Below, piece after piece: positions 31,142 through 39,721 of a stretch of DNA of 64,000 nucleotides (the first letter of the stretch is position 1; the number at the start of each line of letters is the position of its first letter). The DNA is from Collinsella aerofaciens (GTDB taxonomy: Bacteria; Actinomycetota; Coriobacteriia; Coriobacteriales; Coriobacteriaceae). The notes under the pieces were generated by a model. It searched no databases and was not told where the DNA came from. It saw nothing but the letters and a program-made list of their open reading frames with translations. The position numbers and the translations under genes are program-made. The DNA is taken from positions 1 to 64,000 of the forward strand of contig NZ_JAQLDU010000009.1 in assembly GCF_028209625.1 (NCBI RefSeq). Direction: 5' to 3'.

Positions 31142-33217
31142 ATGAGATTCTCGATTATTAGCGAGATCCCCGGCAGGACCCGTCTTCAATTGGCGGGTCC
31201 TGTGCCAGAGAGCGATCTCGATGCACTTCTTAAGCTTGGCGGCGACATCGACGGCGTGCACAAGGTGCGCGTCTACGGCCGCATCGGCCAGATGGCGCTC
31301 GAATACGACGAGTCGCGCCGCGATGCCGTGCTGGCCGCCGTCGGTGCGCTCGACGCTCAGGCCATTGCTGACGCAAAGACAGGCTACGTGATGCAGCTTG
31401 AGCCACGCAAGCACAAGCTCGTTATGGATCTTGCCACACTTATCGGTGCCCATTACGCACGTCGCTGGTTCTTGCCGACGCCTCTGCGTGCGGTGTTTGT
31501 CGTGGCCGGTTACATGGCATTTTTGCGCGCTGCCCTTCATGAGCTCGCGCAGCCGCGCCTGACCGTTCCCGTGCTCGACGCTTCGGCCATCGGCATTTCG
31601 TTCGTCAAGCGTGATGTCGACACCGCGGGCCAGACGATGTTCCTGCTCAACGTGGGCGAGCTGCTCGAGGACTACACCCGCGCCATGAGCGAAAACGAGC
31701 TCATCAACTCGCTGCTCGATGTGCCCGACAAGGCGCAAAAGGTCGTCGGCGACACCGAGGTAAGCGTTGCCGCCACCGAGCTCGAGCCCGGCGACTTGGT
31801 CGCCGTGCGCACCGGCATGTCCATCTGCATCGACGGTGTTGTCGAGCAGGGGAGCGCTATGGTCAACCAGGCGACCCTGACCGGCGAGCCGCTGGCCGTC
31901 GAGCGCAGCGTGGGCGACGACGTGTTCGCCGGTACCGTCGTGGAAGACGGCGGCATCTTGGTGCGCGTGCGCGCCAATACGGCGCAAACCAAACTGCGCT
32001 CAATCGTCTCACTCGTGCAGACGGCCGACTCACTCAAGTCCGAGGGCCAGTCGCATATGGAGGACCTTGCCAACAAGATCGTCCCGTGGAACTTCCTGCT
32101 CGCGGGCCTGGTTGCGCTTACCACCCGTAGCCTCATCAAGACCTCGGCGGCGCTGATGGTCGACTACTCGTGCGCACTCAAGCTTACGGGTTCCGTTGCC
32201 GTCATGACCGCTATGAGCGATGCTGCCAAGATGGGCGTCATGGTCAAGGGCGCGAAGTACTTTGAGTCGTTTGCCAAGGCCGACACCATTGTGTTTGATA
32301 AGACCGGCACGCTTACCGAGGCACAGCCGCGTCTTGCCTGCGTGCTCACCACCGATGGCTGGAGCGAGGACGAGGTCCTGCGCCTTTCCGCTTGCTTGGA
32401 GGAGCATTTTCCGCATCCGGTGGCGCGTGCCGTGGTCAACGCTGCCCGCGAGCGCGGGCTCGAGCACCGCGAGCGTCACGCTGCGGTCGAGTATATTGTG
32501 GCGCACGGCATCGCTTCGTCCATCGAAGGGCGTCGCGCGATTATCGGCTCGGCACACTTTGTGTTTGAGGACGAGAGCGCGCAGCTCGAGGCCGACATTA
32601 AGGAGCAAATCGAGTCCCAGATGCAGGGCCTGTCGCCGCTGTATCTGGCGGTCGATGGAAAGGTCGTCGGCGTGCTCGGTATCGAGGACCCGCTCAAGCC
32701 CGGGGTCCGCGAGGCCATCGCCGACCTGCATGCGCTGGGCGTCAAGCATGTCGTTATGCTCACGGGCGATTCGGAGCGCACGGCCGAGCGCATTGCGCGC
32801 GAGGCGGGTGTCGACGAGTTTAAGGCCGAACTGCTGCCCGAGGACAAGTACGCCTATGTGGAGCGCATTAAGAGCGAGGGGCGCCATGTTGCCATGGTGG
32901 GCGACGGCGTCAACGATTCGCCGGCGCTCGGTTTGGCCGACGTGGGCTTGGCGATGGGTGGCGGAAGCGACATTGCCAAGGAGGTCGCCGATATCATCCT
33001 GACCGATACGGATCTTGCCGCGATCGTGCGTTTGCGCCGCATGAGCCAGGGCCTCATTGACCGACTGACGAGCTCCTATTCTAAGGTGATGCTCACCAAC
33101 TCAGCGCTCTTGGCACTGGGCATTACCGGCGCGATTACCCCGCAGGCGTCGTCACTGCTGCACAACGGCTCGACGATTGCCTACAGCCTGGGCAACGCAA
33201 AGGCGTACCTGCGTTAA
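31142..33217 (+). CDS. Heavy-metal translocating P-type ATPase
   Basis: This 691-residue protein has the P-type core: TLTGEP actuator motif, phosphorylation site DKTGT, MLTGDS, and GDGVNDSPAL. HFPHPVARAVV holds the HP dipeptide typical of P1B ATPases. The N-terminus (1-75) resembles a ferredoxin-like heavy-metal domain without a CxxC (PGRTRLQL start), as in HMA_2-type ATPases. The membrane metal site, usually CPC or SPC, reads DYSCALKL here. The metal is therefore unclear: Mn, Fe or Zn export all fit. It is co-transcribed with the DUF6110-like gene and ended by the hairpin at 33244. Confidence 0.92.
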   Translation: MRFSIISEIPGRTRLQLAGPVPESDLDALLKLGGDIDGVHKVRVYGRIGQMALEYDESRRDAVLAAVGALDAQAIADAKTGYVMQLEPRKHKLVMDLATLIGAHYARRWFLPTPLRAVFVVAGYMAFLRAALHELAQPRLTVPVLDASAIGISFVKRDVDTAGQTMFLLNVGELLEDYTRAMSENELINSLLDVPDKAQKVVGDTEVSVAATELEPGDLVAVRTGMSICIDGVVEQGSAMVNQATLTGEPLAVERSVGDDVFAGTVVEDGGILVRVRANTAQTKLRSIVSLVQTADSLKSEGQSHMEDLANKIVPWNFLLAGLVALTTRSLIKTSAALMVDYSCALKLTGSVAVMTAMSDAAKMGVMVKGAKYFESFAKADTIVFDKTGTLTEAQPRLACVLTTDGWSEDEVLRLSACLEEHFPHPVARAVVNAARERGLEHRERHAAVEYIVAHGIASSIEGRRAIIGSAHFVFEDESAQLEADIKEQIESQMQGLSPLYLAVDGKVVGVLGIEDPLKPGVREAIADLHALGVKHVVMLTGDSERTAERIAREAGVDEFKAELLPEDKYAYVERIKSEGRHVAMVGDGVNDSPALGLADVGLAMGGGSDIAKEVADIILTDTDLAAIVRLRRMSQGLIDRLTSSYSKVMLTNSALLALGITGAITPQASSLLHNGSTIAYSLGNAKAYLR

Positions 33218-33222
33218 CAGAC

Positions 33223-33780
33223 GTGTTCACCCACGTTATCTGGCCTGCGCCCAGACGGCATCGGTGTCGTCCGGGCGCAGGTCTTTTGCATTTGGATGCC
33301 AACGTATGGGTTGATTCGTTTTGCGTCGACCATGCCGAGTCGCTTGCCGCGCGTGCGTTTATTGGGCAGGCGACGGAGGCGGGGGCATTGCTGTTCTTTC
33401 CGGTGCACATCGCCAAGGACGTACTGTATGTTGTACAGCACGAACTGAAGCGCAGCGTTCTTGCCAGCGGGGGAGCGCTCGGCGAGGCTTCTGCCCGCGC
33501 GATTGGCGATGCGGCGCTGGCGTTTGTTCGGAACATGACCGAAAACGCCACGGCCGTGGGTGCAGATGCGTCGGACCTTTGGCTGGCCGACAAATACTTA
33601 GCGCTCCATCGCGATTACGAGGACAACTTGGTACTCGCCGCATGCAAACGCGCCCAGGTCGATTACTTGGTGACCAACGATCGAAAACTGCTCGAACATG
33701 CCGATCTTGCAGCAAAGACACCTCGTCAAATGATGCCGATTCTTGCCTTGGCCGAATGCGGCGGCGCGGCAATCGGTTGA
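33223..33780 (+). CDS. PIN domain protein
   Basis: This 185-residue frame contains a PIN-type nuclease domain: LHLDANVWVD (first conserved Asp), a helical middle with acidic residues (AKDVLYVVQHELK), and CKRAQVDYLVTNDRKLLEHA with the C-terminal Asp cluster. PIN proteins are Mg-dependent RNases, often toxins. No antitoxin gene is adjacent. The GTG start at 33223 has no ribosome binding site and the first 20 residues are encoded across a terminator hairpin, so a TTG at 33286, right before the first PIN strand, may be the real start (164 residues). Confidence 0.7.
   Translation: MFTHVIWPAPRRHRCRPGAGLLHLDANVWVDSFCVDHAESLAARAFIGQATEAGALLFFPVHIAKDVLYVVQHELKRSVLASGGALGEASARAIGDAALAFVRNMTENATAVGADASDLWLADKYLALHRDYEDNLVLAACKRAQVDYLVTNDRKLLEHADLAAKTPRQMMPILALAECGGAAIG
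33244..33287 (+). terminator. Terminator after the P-type ATPase
   Basis: CCTGCGCCC (33244-33252) pairs with GGGCGCAGG (33273-33281), an inner GACG/CGTC extends it, and TCTTTT follows. It overlaps the upstream part of the PIN frame. Confidence 0.75.
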
Positions 33781-33792
33781 CGCGAACTGTTT

Positions 33793-33829
33793 GCGGGCCT
33801 CTTGGACGACGATGCGCCAAGGGGCCCGC
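33793..33829. terminator. Hairpin between convergent PIN and unknown genes
   Basis: GCGGGCCTCTTGG and CCAAGGGGCCCGC pair with one mismatch/wobble. No long T-run follows on either strand. Confidence 0.6.
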
Positions 33830-33838
33830 GTCTGCTAT

Positions 33839-34273
33839 TTACAAAAGCTCGGCCTTGATGGCGGGACTTTCTGCGAGCTGCTCGGCTGCCTTTTCGTCGG
33901 AGCTGTCGAGTGCTGCCAGACTGCGGTAGACCCACTCGTTGACCTGGGTGTTCTTGACGCCTGCGGTCTGCATAAGGGTGCCTACCTCGCGGATTGCTGC
34001 GAACAGATCGGCCTTGGGACCCGCGAGCTCGACCTCGATACCGTGGTAGGCGGCCACGCCGCGGTTCTCACTCACGTGGTCGATAAAGCCCTCGACGGTC
34101 TCAAGCTGCTGGGCGAGAGCTGCATCATCGTCAACGTCCAGCGCGACGAGTGCGTTCGATACCGTGAGGGCGGGATGTCCGCAGGGGACAAAGCCCTCGA
34201 TGACATCCATAGCTTCGGTAATGGTTGAGCCCAGGCCTGCGAGGGCATCGACGAGTTGCTGCTTGGTATCCAT
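33839..34273 (-). CDS. Hypothetical protein, 144 residues
   Basis: I do not recognise this protein. It starts at an ATG with AAAGGA upstream. The sequence is acidic and Ala/Leu-rich without membrane segments or cysteine motifs; it has one Cys (VPCGHPALTV). The pattern of helices (DTKQQLVDALAGLGSTITEA at the start, EWVYRSLAALDSSDEKAAEQ near the end) suggests an all-helical or mixed small cytoplasmic protein. It is a single-gene unit, convergent with the PIN gene and divergent from tmRNA. Real coding is likely because the start signal, codon use and full open frame agree. Confidence 0.7.
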   Translation of the reverse strand: MDTKQQLVDALAGLGSTITEAMDVIEGFVPCGHPALTVSNALVALDVDDDAALAQQLETVEGFIDHVSENRGVAAYHGIEVELAGPKADLFAAIREVGTLMQTAGVKNTQVNEWVYRSLAALDSSDEKAAEQLAESPAIKAELL

Positions 34274-34512
34274 AACGGTCCTTTCGACGGGTCAATTTTG
34301 CTTGGCGAAAATATACGTGACGCGATCGGTAACAAAAGTGCGAAGTGCGGCGCACATTGGGGTCTTCACAGCTCGTGCATAGAACAGCTGTCCGCTTTCA
34401 GAACGTGGTAAGATAACACTCCACAAGCGGGGCTCGCCCCGTATGTTCCTTGAAAAGTCGACGGTTATCGGGTGTTTGCAGGCCCGATACCATCCAGACT
34501 TTCCCGACATTC

Positions 34513-34876
34513 GGGGGCGACTGGTTTCGACACGATAGCTCTGAGAGAGGAAGCAAGCCGAGGTCTCCTCGCCTCGTTAAACAGGGGTACCGTCAAATTG
34601 AATTGACAACAACTCTTCTTTTGAGCCTATGGCTCTCGCTGCTTAATTTATAGCGGCGCGTCAACCCGGTGATTTCCCCGACACCGGCGCGACGTCATCT
34701 TAGGGGAATGCTCCTGCGCACGTAATCGGTATGGCGCGGGCTAAGACCGAACCGGTTAGGACGTCGCGAGCGTGTCGCTGCGCGCAAGGCGTCCGAGACT
34801 AAACCAGCGACTGAGCTTGGAGATGCCAATCAGGGGGCTTTCGTGGACCGGAGTTCGATTCTCCGCGCCTCCACCA
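34513..34876 (+). ncRNA. ssrA: Transfer-messenger RNA
   Basis: The 5' end GGGGGCGACTGGTTTCGAC is the conserved tmRNA start. It pairs with CGCCTCC just before the encoded ACCA (34873-34876). The T-arm GGAGTTCGATTCTCC precedes it. The reading frame for the proteolysis tag ends at 34644-34646 and encodes ...DNNSSFEPMALAA, with the usual ALAA degradation signal. tmRNA rescues stalled ribosomes with SmpB, which is not in this window. Length is 364 bases. Confidence 0.96.
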
Positions 34877-34884
34877 TAAGTAAC

Positions 34885-34919
34885 AGGCAGGTAGAGAAGT
34901 GTCTCTACCTGCCTTTTTA
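34885..34919 (+). terminator. Terminator of tmRNA
   Basis: AGGCAGGTAGAG and CTCTACCTGCCT form a 12-bp perfect stem around AAGTGT, followed by TTTTT. Confidence 0.92.
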
Positions 34920-34932
34920 TTACTTGCAGATA

Positions 34933-34968
34933 CCGCGGAGAATCGAACTCTGTGCAGGGCGCGGGCGT
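34933..34968. repeat. 36-bp direct repeat, copy 1, containing inverted tmRNA T-arm sequence
   Basis: Identical 36 bases occur at 34933-34968 and 35146-35181. They include CGCGGAGAATCGAACTC, the exact reverse complement of tmRNA positions 34851-34867. Confidence 0.9.
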
Positions 34969-35145
34969 TAGGAAAACGCGTAAGCGTTTTTAGCCCGCGG
35001 GCGAGGGCGCCGGCAGGCGGCCGAAGCCGGTGCGAATTTGCGAAGCAAATACGCGGATTCTCCGCGCAAAGCTTCAACCCAAAACGGATGTGCTGCCGAT
35101 GGTATTTCCGCTGGCCATGCCCCGCACCGACGGATCCCCCCCAAA

Positions 35146-35181
35146 CCGCGGAGAATCGAACTCTGTGCAGGGCGCGGGCGT
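35146..35181. repeat. 36-bp direct repeat, copy 2, containing inverted tmRNA T-arm sequence
   Basis: Same 36 bases as 34933-34968, 213 bp downstream, again followed by GAAAACGC a few bases later. The sequence between the copies has small hairpins and GATTCTCCGCGC (35056-35067), matching the tmRNA 3' part in direct orientation. Confidence 0.9.
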
Positions 35182-35208
35182 AAAGAAAACGCCTCAGTGA
35201 CGCAGGGT

Positions 35209-35424
35209 GGGACGCGCTTTCCCAATGGCAGCCCAGGCGGAAAGTCCATCCCGGAATCCGCGCTCAGACTGGGATGTAGTTTCCGGATGACACATCAAGC
35301 GGAAACTACATCCCGGAATCTAAGCTCGGAATGGGATTCATTTTCCGGATGGCGGGCTCAGCGGAAACTGCGACCCGGAATTTGCTCTGAGACCGGGACG
35401 CGCTTTCCCGCCGACCGTCCCGCC
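35209..35424. repeat. Array with exact 62-bp period made of alternating inverted half-units
   Basis: GGGA-N5-TTTCC motifs start at 35209, 35271, 35333 and 35395, and GCGGAAA motifs start at 35237, 35299 and 35361, so both recur every 62 bp. The half-units are inverted relative to each other; at 35271 and 35299 they match over 15 bp. The five bases in the middle of each half differ. There is no gene here. Confidence 0.9.
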
Positions 35425-35504
35425 CTTCTCAACTGCAAAACCCATGTGCCCTCCATTCCAAAACTGGGTAGAAGAAGGCCAAAACGCAATCGCAGGAGGT
35501 TAAT

Positions 35505-36383
35505 ATGACTGCAGAAGATAAGGCAAAGAACGCCGGCAAGGTCGCGCTCGTCTTGGAGGGTGGCAGTTTTCGTGGGCAGTTTACCGCCGGCGTGCTCGAC
35601 GTTCTCATGGAGGCCGGTGTCGAAATTCCGGCGGTGTACGGCGTTTCGGCCGGTGCGCTCAACGGCGTCAACTACAAGTCGCACCAGATCGGTCGCGTCA
35701 ATCGCATCAACCTGACCTTCTGCAATGACAACCGCTACATGGGTGCCGCATCCTTCGCATCCACGGGCTCCATCGTGGGTTACGACTTTATCTTCAACGA
35801 TATCCAGGACCGCCTGGATCCCTTTGATAACGAGACGTTCGACGCCAGCCCTATCGAGATGTGCGCCGTCGCGACGGACATGCTGTTTGGAACCGCTGCC
35901 TACCTGCCGGTCAAAAGCGCCGTGCTCGACCTCGATGCCGTGCGTGCCTCGACGTCGCTGCCGCTGGTGACGCCGCCGGTCGAGATCGACGGGCACAAAT
36001 ACGTCGACGGCGGCGTAGCCGATTCGGTCCCCATCGAGCACGTGCTGGAGGAGGCGGGCTTCGATCGCGCAGTTGTCATTGTCACGCAGGACCGCTCGTA
36101 CGAGAAAAAGCCCTACGAGTTTATGCCTGCCGCGCGCGCCCGCTATGTCGACTACCCCTATCTGCTCGAGGCTATCGAGACGCGCCACGACCGCTATAAC
36201 CTCCAGCGCATGCACCTGTGGAAGTATGAGCGCGAGGGCCGCGCGCTGGTCATTGCTCCGCAAAAGCCGGTCGAGGTCGGCCATGTCGAGCACGATCCGG
36301 CAAAGCTTTTGGACCTGTATATCCAGGGCCGTCAGGAGGCAAAGCGCCTGCTCGCGGAAATCCAAGAGTTCGTTGAGCGCTAG
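35505..36383 (+). CDS. Patatin-like phospholipase family protein
   Basis: This 292-residue protein has the patatin Ser-Asp dyad: oxyanion loop LEGGSFRGQF, nucleophile elbow GVSAG (Ser near residue 48) and YVDGGVADSVP with the catalytic Asp near residue 168. Proteins of this bacterial RssA/YjjU-like branch are thought to hydrolyse acyl esters in phospholipids or similar lipids. There is no signal peptide. The ATG follows GCAGGAGG. It stands alone after the repeat region and before the ribosomal protein promoter. Substrate unknown. Confidence 0.92.
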   Translation: MTAEDKAKNAGKVALVLEGGSFRGQFTAGVLDVLMEAGVEIPAVYGVSAGALNGVNYKSHQIGRVNRINLTFCNDNRYMGAASFASTGSIVGYDFIFNDIQDRLDPFDNETFDASPIEMCAVATDMLFGTAAYLPVKSAVLDLDAVRASTSLPLVTPPVEIDGHKYVDGGVADSVPIEHVLEEAGFDRAVVIVTQDRSYEKKPYEFMPAARARYVDYPYLLEAIETRHDRYNLQRMHLWKYEREGRALVIAPQKPVEVGHVEHDPAKLLDLYIQGRQEAKRLLAEIQEFVER

Positions 36384-36483
36384 CGACGGCGAACCCTCAA
36401 AAAATGACAACAGCTAAAGAGTTGGAAAAATCACGGCTCGTGGATGACATGTGCAGAAACTCTGGTCGGAGCCAAAATACCTG

Positions 36484-36511
36484 TTGACTCGTACGGCGAG
36501 CGGGGTAATAT
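36484..36511 (+). promoter_or_regulatory. Sigma70-type promoter of rplM-rpsI
   Basis: TTGACT (36484-36489) and TAATAT (36506-36511) are 16 bp apart, 67 bp upstream of the rplM start. A CAGAG/CTCTG hairpin follows in the leader (36527-36546). Confidence 0.65.
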
Positions 36512-36577
36512 GGACGGGTTACTTGCAGAGCCCCGTGAATCTCTGTAACAACACGTACTGTACATGGAGGAGTCTAA

Positions 36578-37021
36578 GTGATTTCGAAATCGACTCACTA
36601 CGCCAAGCAGGGCGAGGTCCAGCGCAACTGGGTCCTCGTCGACGCCGATGGTGCTGTCCTGGGCCGTCTTGCCACCCAGATCGCAATGATCCTGCGCGGT
36701 AAGAACAAGCCCCAGTTCACGCCCAACAGCGACTGCGGCGACTTCGTTGTCGTCATCAACGCCGATAAGGTCCAGCTTACCGGTAACAAGGCCGACACGA
36801 AGACCTATTATCGCCACAGCGGCTACAACGGCGGCCTCAAGGCTGAGAGCTTCCGCCAGGCTATGGAGAAGCACCCGGAGAAGGTCATCGAGCGCGCCGT
36901 TCGCGGTATGCTGCCCAAGACCACCCTCGGCCGTGCCCAGATGACCAAGCTTAAGGTCTACGCTGGTGCCGAGCATCCGCATGCTGCCCAGAACCCCACG
37001 AAGATTGAGCTGGAGGCTTAA
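36578..37021 (+). CDS. rplM: 50S ribosomal protein L13
   Basis: This 147-residue ribosomal protein has typical motifs [37 protein letters not shown], and the C-terminal [20 protein letters not shown]. It starts at a GTG preceded by GGAGGAG. The next gene, rpsI, begins 2 bp after its stop, the standard L13-S9 operon. Confidence 0.98.
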   Translation: MISKSTHYAKQGEVQRNWVLVDADGAVLGRLATQIAMILRGKNKPQFTPNSDCGDFVVVINADKVQLTGNKADTKTYYRHSGYNGGLKAESFRQAMEKHPEKVIERAVRGMLPKTTLGRAQMTKLKVYAGAEHPHAAQNPTKIELEA

Positions 37022-37023
37022 AG

Positions 37024-37419
<396 letters not shown>

Positions 37420-37450
37420 GGTTTTATCTCCTTTCGAGATACAATGTACA

Positions 37451-37494
37451 AGCGGGGCCTGCCGATTCCTCGGCGGGTCCCGCTTTTCTTTTTC
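37451..37494 (+). terminator. Terminator of rplM-rpsI
   Basis: AGCGGG...CCCGCT encloses inner GCCGA/TCGGC pairing and is followed by TTTTCTTTTT. Confidence 0.92.
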
Positions 37495-37542
37495 GACTAG
37501 GGTGGGCGGTTGCATATCGCCTGCTAGGGAAGGAGCGATCCT

Positions 37543-38880
37543 ATGCCCCAGAACATCTTCGGTACCGACGGCGTCCGTGGCGTCGCCAATGCCGACCTCT
37601 CGTGCGACCTTGCGTTTCGCCTGGGCCGCGCGGCGACCAAGTTTCTTGGTCCGGATATCTGCGTCGGCCGCGACACGCGTCTTTCGGGCACCATGCTCGA
37701 GAGCGCTCTGACCGCCGGCATCATGGCCGAGGGCGGCCGTCCGCACTGCTGCGGCGTCATCCCCACGCCTGCCGTGGCGCTGCTCACCGTCCAGAACGAG
37801 CTCGACGGCGGCATCGTCATCTCTGCTTCGCACAATCCGCCGGAGTTCAACGGCATCAAGTTCTTTAGCCGCAAGGGCATGAAGCTTCCCGACGCGGTTG
37901 AGGAAGAGATCAGCGCCTGGGTCATGTCCGAGGAGGCCATGGCTGCCGACACGTTGCCGACCGGCGCCGGCGTGGGCCACATTATCAAGATGAAGGACGC
38001 TCGCAAGGCATATGTCGATCATGCCATCGATACGCTCGACGGCCTGAGGCTCGATGGCCTAGTCGTTGCCGTCGACTGCGGCCACGGCGCTTCTTGCCAG
38101 ACTACGCCCGCCGCGCTGCAGCGCCTGGGCGCCACGGTGCACGCTATCAACACCGATTACTGCGGCACTGACATTAACGTTGAGTGCGGCTCCACTCACC
38201 TTGAGCCCCTGCGCGAGCTCGTGCTGCGCACCCACGCCGATATCGGCCTGGCCCACGACGGCGACGCCGATCGCGTGCTGTTCGTGGACAGCGAGGGCAA
38301 TGAGATCGACGGTGACTACATCCTGGCTATCTGCGGTTCTGACCTTGCCGCCCGCGGCAAGCTCGCCAACTCCGAGATCGTCTCGACCGTCATGTGCAAC
38401 TTGGGCTTCTCCATCGCTATGAAGGAGCAGGGCTTCGAGATGGTTCAGACCGCCGTGGGCGACCGCTACGTTCTGGAGCGTATGCTCGCGGATGGCGCCG
38501 TCATCGGCGGCGAGCAGTCCGGCCACATCATCTTCCTGGAGCACAACACCACCGGTGACGGCCTGGTGACGGCTCTGCAGCTGCTGGCCGTGCTCAAGCG
38601 CACCGGTCGTACCCTCACCGATCTTGCCGGCATCATGAAGAAGTACCCGCAGGTACTCGTCAACGTGCATTCCGACAACAAGGCTGGTCTGGACGATTGC
38701 CAGCCCATCTGGGATGCCGTCGCTGCTGCCGAGAAGGAACTTGACGGCCGCGGTCGCATTCTGGTGCGTCCGAGCGGTACCGAGCCGCTGGTCCGCGTTA
38801 TGGCCGAGGCCGAGACGCACGAGCTGACCCAGCGCGTTGTCGACGACATCGTCGAGGTTGTCAAGCGCGAACTTCCCTAA
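37543..38880 (+). CDS. glmM: Phosphoglucosamine mutase
   Basis: This 445-residue enzyme interconverts glucosamine-6-phosphate and glucosamine-1-phosphate for peptidoglycan precursor synthesis. It has the N-terminal FGTDGVRG, active-site phosphoserine motif ISASHNPPEF (near residue 100), metal-binding DGDADRVLFVD, sugar loop GEQSGHIIF and phosphate-binding RPSGTEPLVRV. Length is typical. The ATG follows GAAGGAG. A PTS EIIA and nagB lie downstream on the same strand. Confidence 0.97.
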   Translation: MPQNIFGTDGVRGVANADLSCDLAFRLGRAATKFLGPDICVGRDTRLSGTMLESALTAGIMAEGGRPHCCGVIPTPAVALLTVQNELDGGIVISASHNPPEFNGIKFFSRKGMKLPDAVEEEISAWVMSEEAMAADTLPTGAGVGHIIKMKDARKAYVDHAIDTLDGLRLDGLVVAVDCGHGASCQTTPAALQRLGATVHAINTDYCGTDINVECGSTHLEPLRELVLRTHADIGLAHDGDADRVLFVDSEGNEIDGDYILAICGSDLAARGKLANSEIVSTVMCNLGFSIAMKEQGFEMVQTAVGDRYVLERMLADGAVIGGEQSGHIIFLEHNTTGDGLVTALQLLAVLKRTGRTLTDLAGIMKKYPQVLVNVHSDNKAGLDDCQPIWDAVAAAEKELDGRGRILVRPSGTEPLVRVMAEAETHELTQRVVDDIVEVVKRELP

Positions 38881-38951
38881 TGGTCAAAAACGAGTGCCAA
38901 GTGGTAAACTGTTAAGGCTATTTTGGTCGATTGGTATGTCCGAGGGGGAGC

Positions 38952-39449
38952 ATGTTCACTAAAGTCCTAAGGTCTTTTGGTATGCGTGGTCGAGTCCTTA
39001 CGCTGGATGCTCCCATCTCGGGCGACGTCATTCCGCTTTCCGAGGTAAACGACCAGATATTTGCCACCGGCCTTTTGGGCCAGGGCGTGGCGATTCAGCC
39101 TACCGGCACGCGCGTGATTGCACCGGCTGATGCCAAGGTCGAGGCCATTTTTCCCACGGGACACGCTGTTGCGCTTAACACGGTCGATGGCTTGGACGTG
39201 CTCATCCACGTTGGTTTGGACACTGTTCAGCTTGAGGGCAAGCACTTTACCGTACATGCGCAAGTGGGTGACATCGTCCATAAGGGCGATGTACTCATTG
39301 AGTTCGATCGCGAGGCAATTGCTGCCGAGGGCTATGATGTGACGGTTCCCATCTTGGTGTGCAACTCCGTTGAGTTCTCGAGTATCAAGGGCTCCGTTGG
39401 CGTGCATGTCGAAGAGATGGACCAGCTCATCGTTGCTCGCGAGCGCTAG
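38952..39449 (+). CDS. PTS glucose-type EIIA component (stand-alone)
   Basis: This 165-residue single-domain protein matches EIIA-Glc (Crr): APISGDVIPLSEVND, FATGLLGQGVAIQP, and VLIHVGLDTVQLEG with the phosphorylated His86. It receives phosphate from HPr and passes it to a membrane EIIBC, which is not encoded nearby, so it probably serves distant permeases, perhaps for N-acetylglucosamine or glucose given the glmM/nagB context. The ATG at 38952 follows GAGGGGGAG; an in-frame TTG at 38931 is unlikely. Confidence 0.93.
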   Translation: MFTKVLRSFGMRGRVLTLDAPISGDVIPLSEVNDQIFATGLLGQGVAIQPTGTRVIAPADAKVEAIFPTGHAVALNTVDGLDVLIHVGLDTVQLEGKHFTVHAQVGDIVHKGDVLIEFDREAIAAEGYDVTVPILVCNSVEFSSIKGSVGVHVEEMDQLIVARER

Positions 39450-39491
39450 CAAGTGCACGTGGCCATTAGCCTACAATTCAAACACGTTTAT

Positions 39492-39521
39492 GGAGGGCGC
39501 CCTTGAAAGAGGGCGCCCTCC
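39492..39521. terminator. Strong hairpin between EIIA and nagB
   Basis: GGAGGGCGCCC and GGGCGCCCTCC form a perfect 11-bp stem around TTGAAAGA. No T-run follows on the plus strand, so intrinsic termination may be weak. Confidence 0.65.
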
Positions 39522-39559
39522 GTGGCAAGATGGGATTTGTCCGAAGCTAAACGGCTTTG

Positions 39560-39721
39560 GGTCACCGTGGACGGGCAGGGGCCTCGACGCGGCTAGACAC
39601 GAGACACATACATTACGCGACCTCGCCCTGGTGGCCGCACACGTTGGTTGCGGCCGACGCGGGCCGCGGGCAAGTGCTTGTAAGGGGAGCCTTGCCTCTC
39701 TTGTACGAGAAAGGACGCGTA
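39560..39721 (+). promoter_or_regulatory. Structured 5' leader of nagB
   Basis: The 162 bp before nagB can form several hairpins, for example GGCCGCA/TGCGGCC (39633-39639 with 39649-39655) and a GC-rich pairing of CAGGG near 39576 with CCCTG near 39626. No known riboswitch is recognised. Confidence 0.35.

Noticed and set aside
35209..35424. Possible CRISPR array
   Set aside because: The period is constant at 62 bp but the repeats are short inverted half-units with 5-base variable centres, not direct repeats with unique spacers, and there are no cas genes.
34920..35508. Short coding frames in the repeat region after tmRNA
   Set aside because: The frames contain repeat-encoded peptides, no start signals and no family resemblance; they overlap the repeat arrays.
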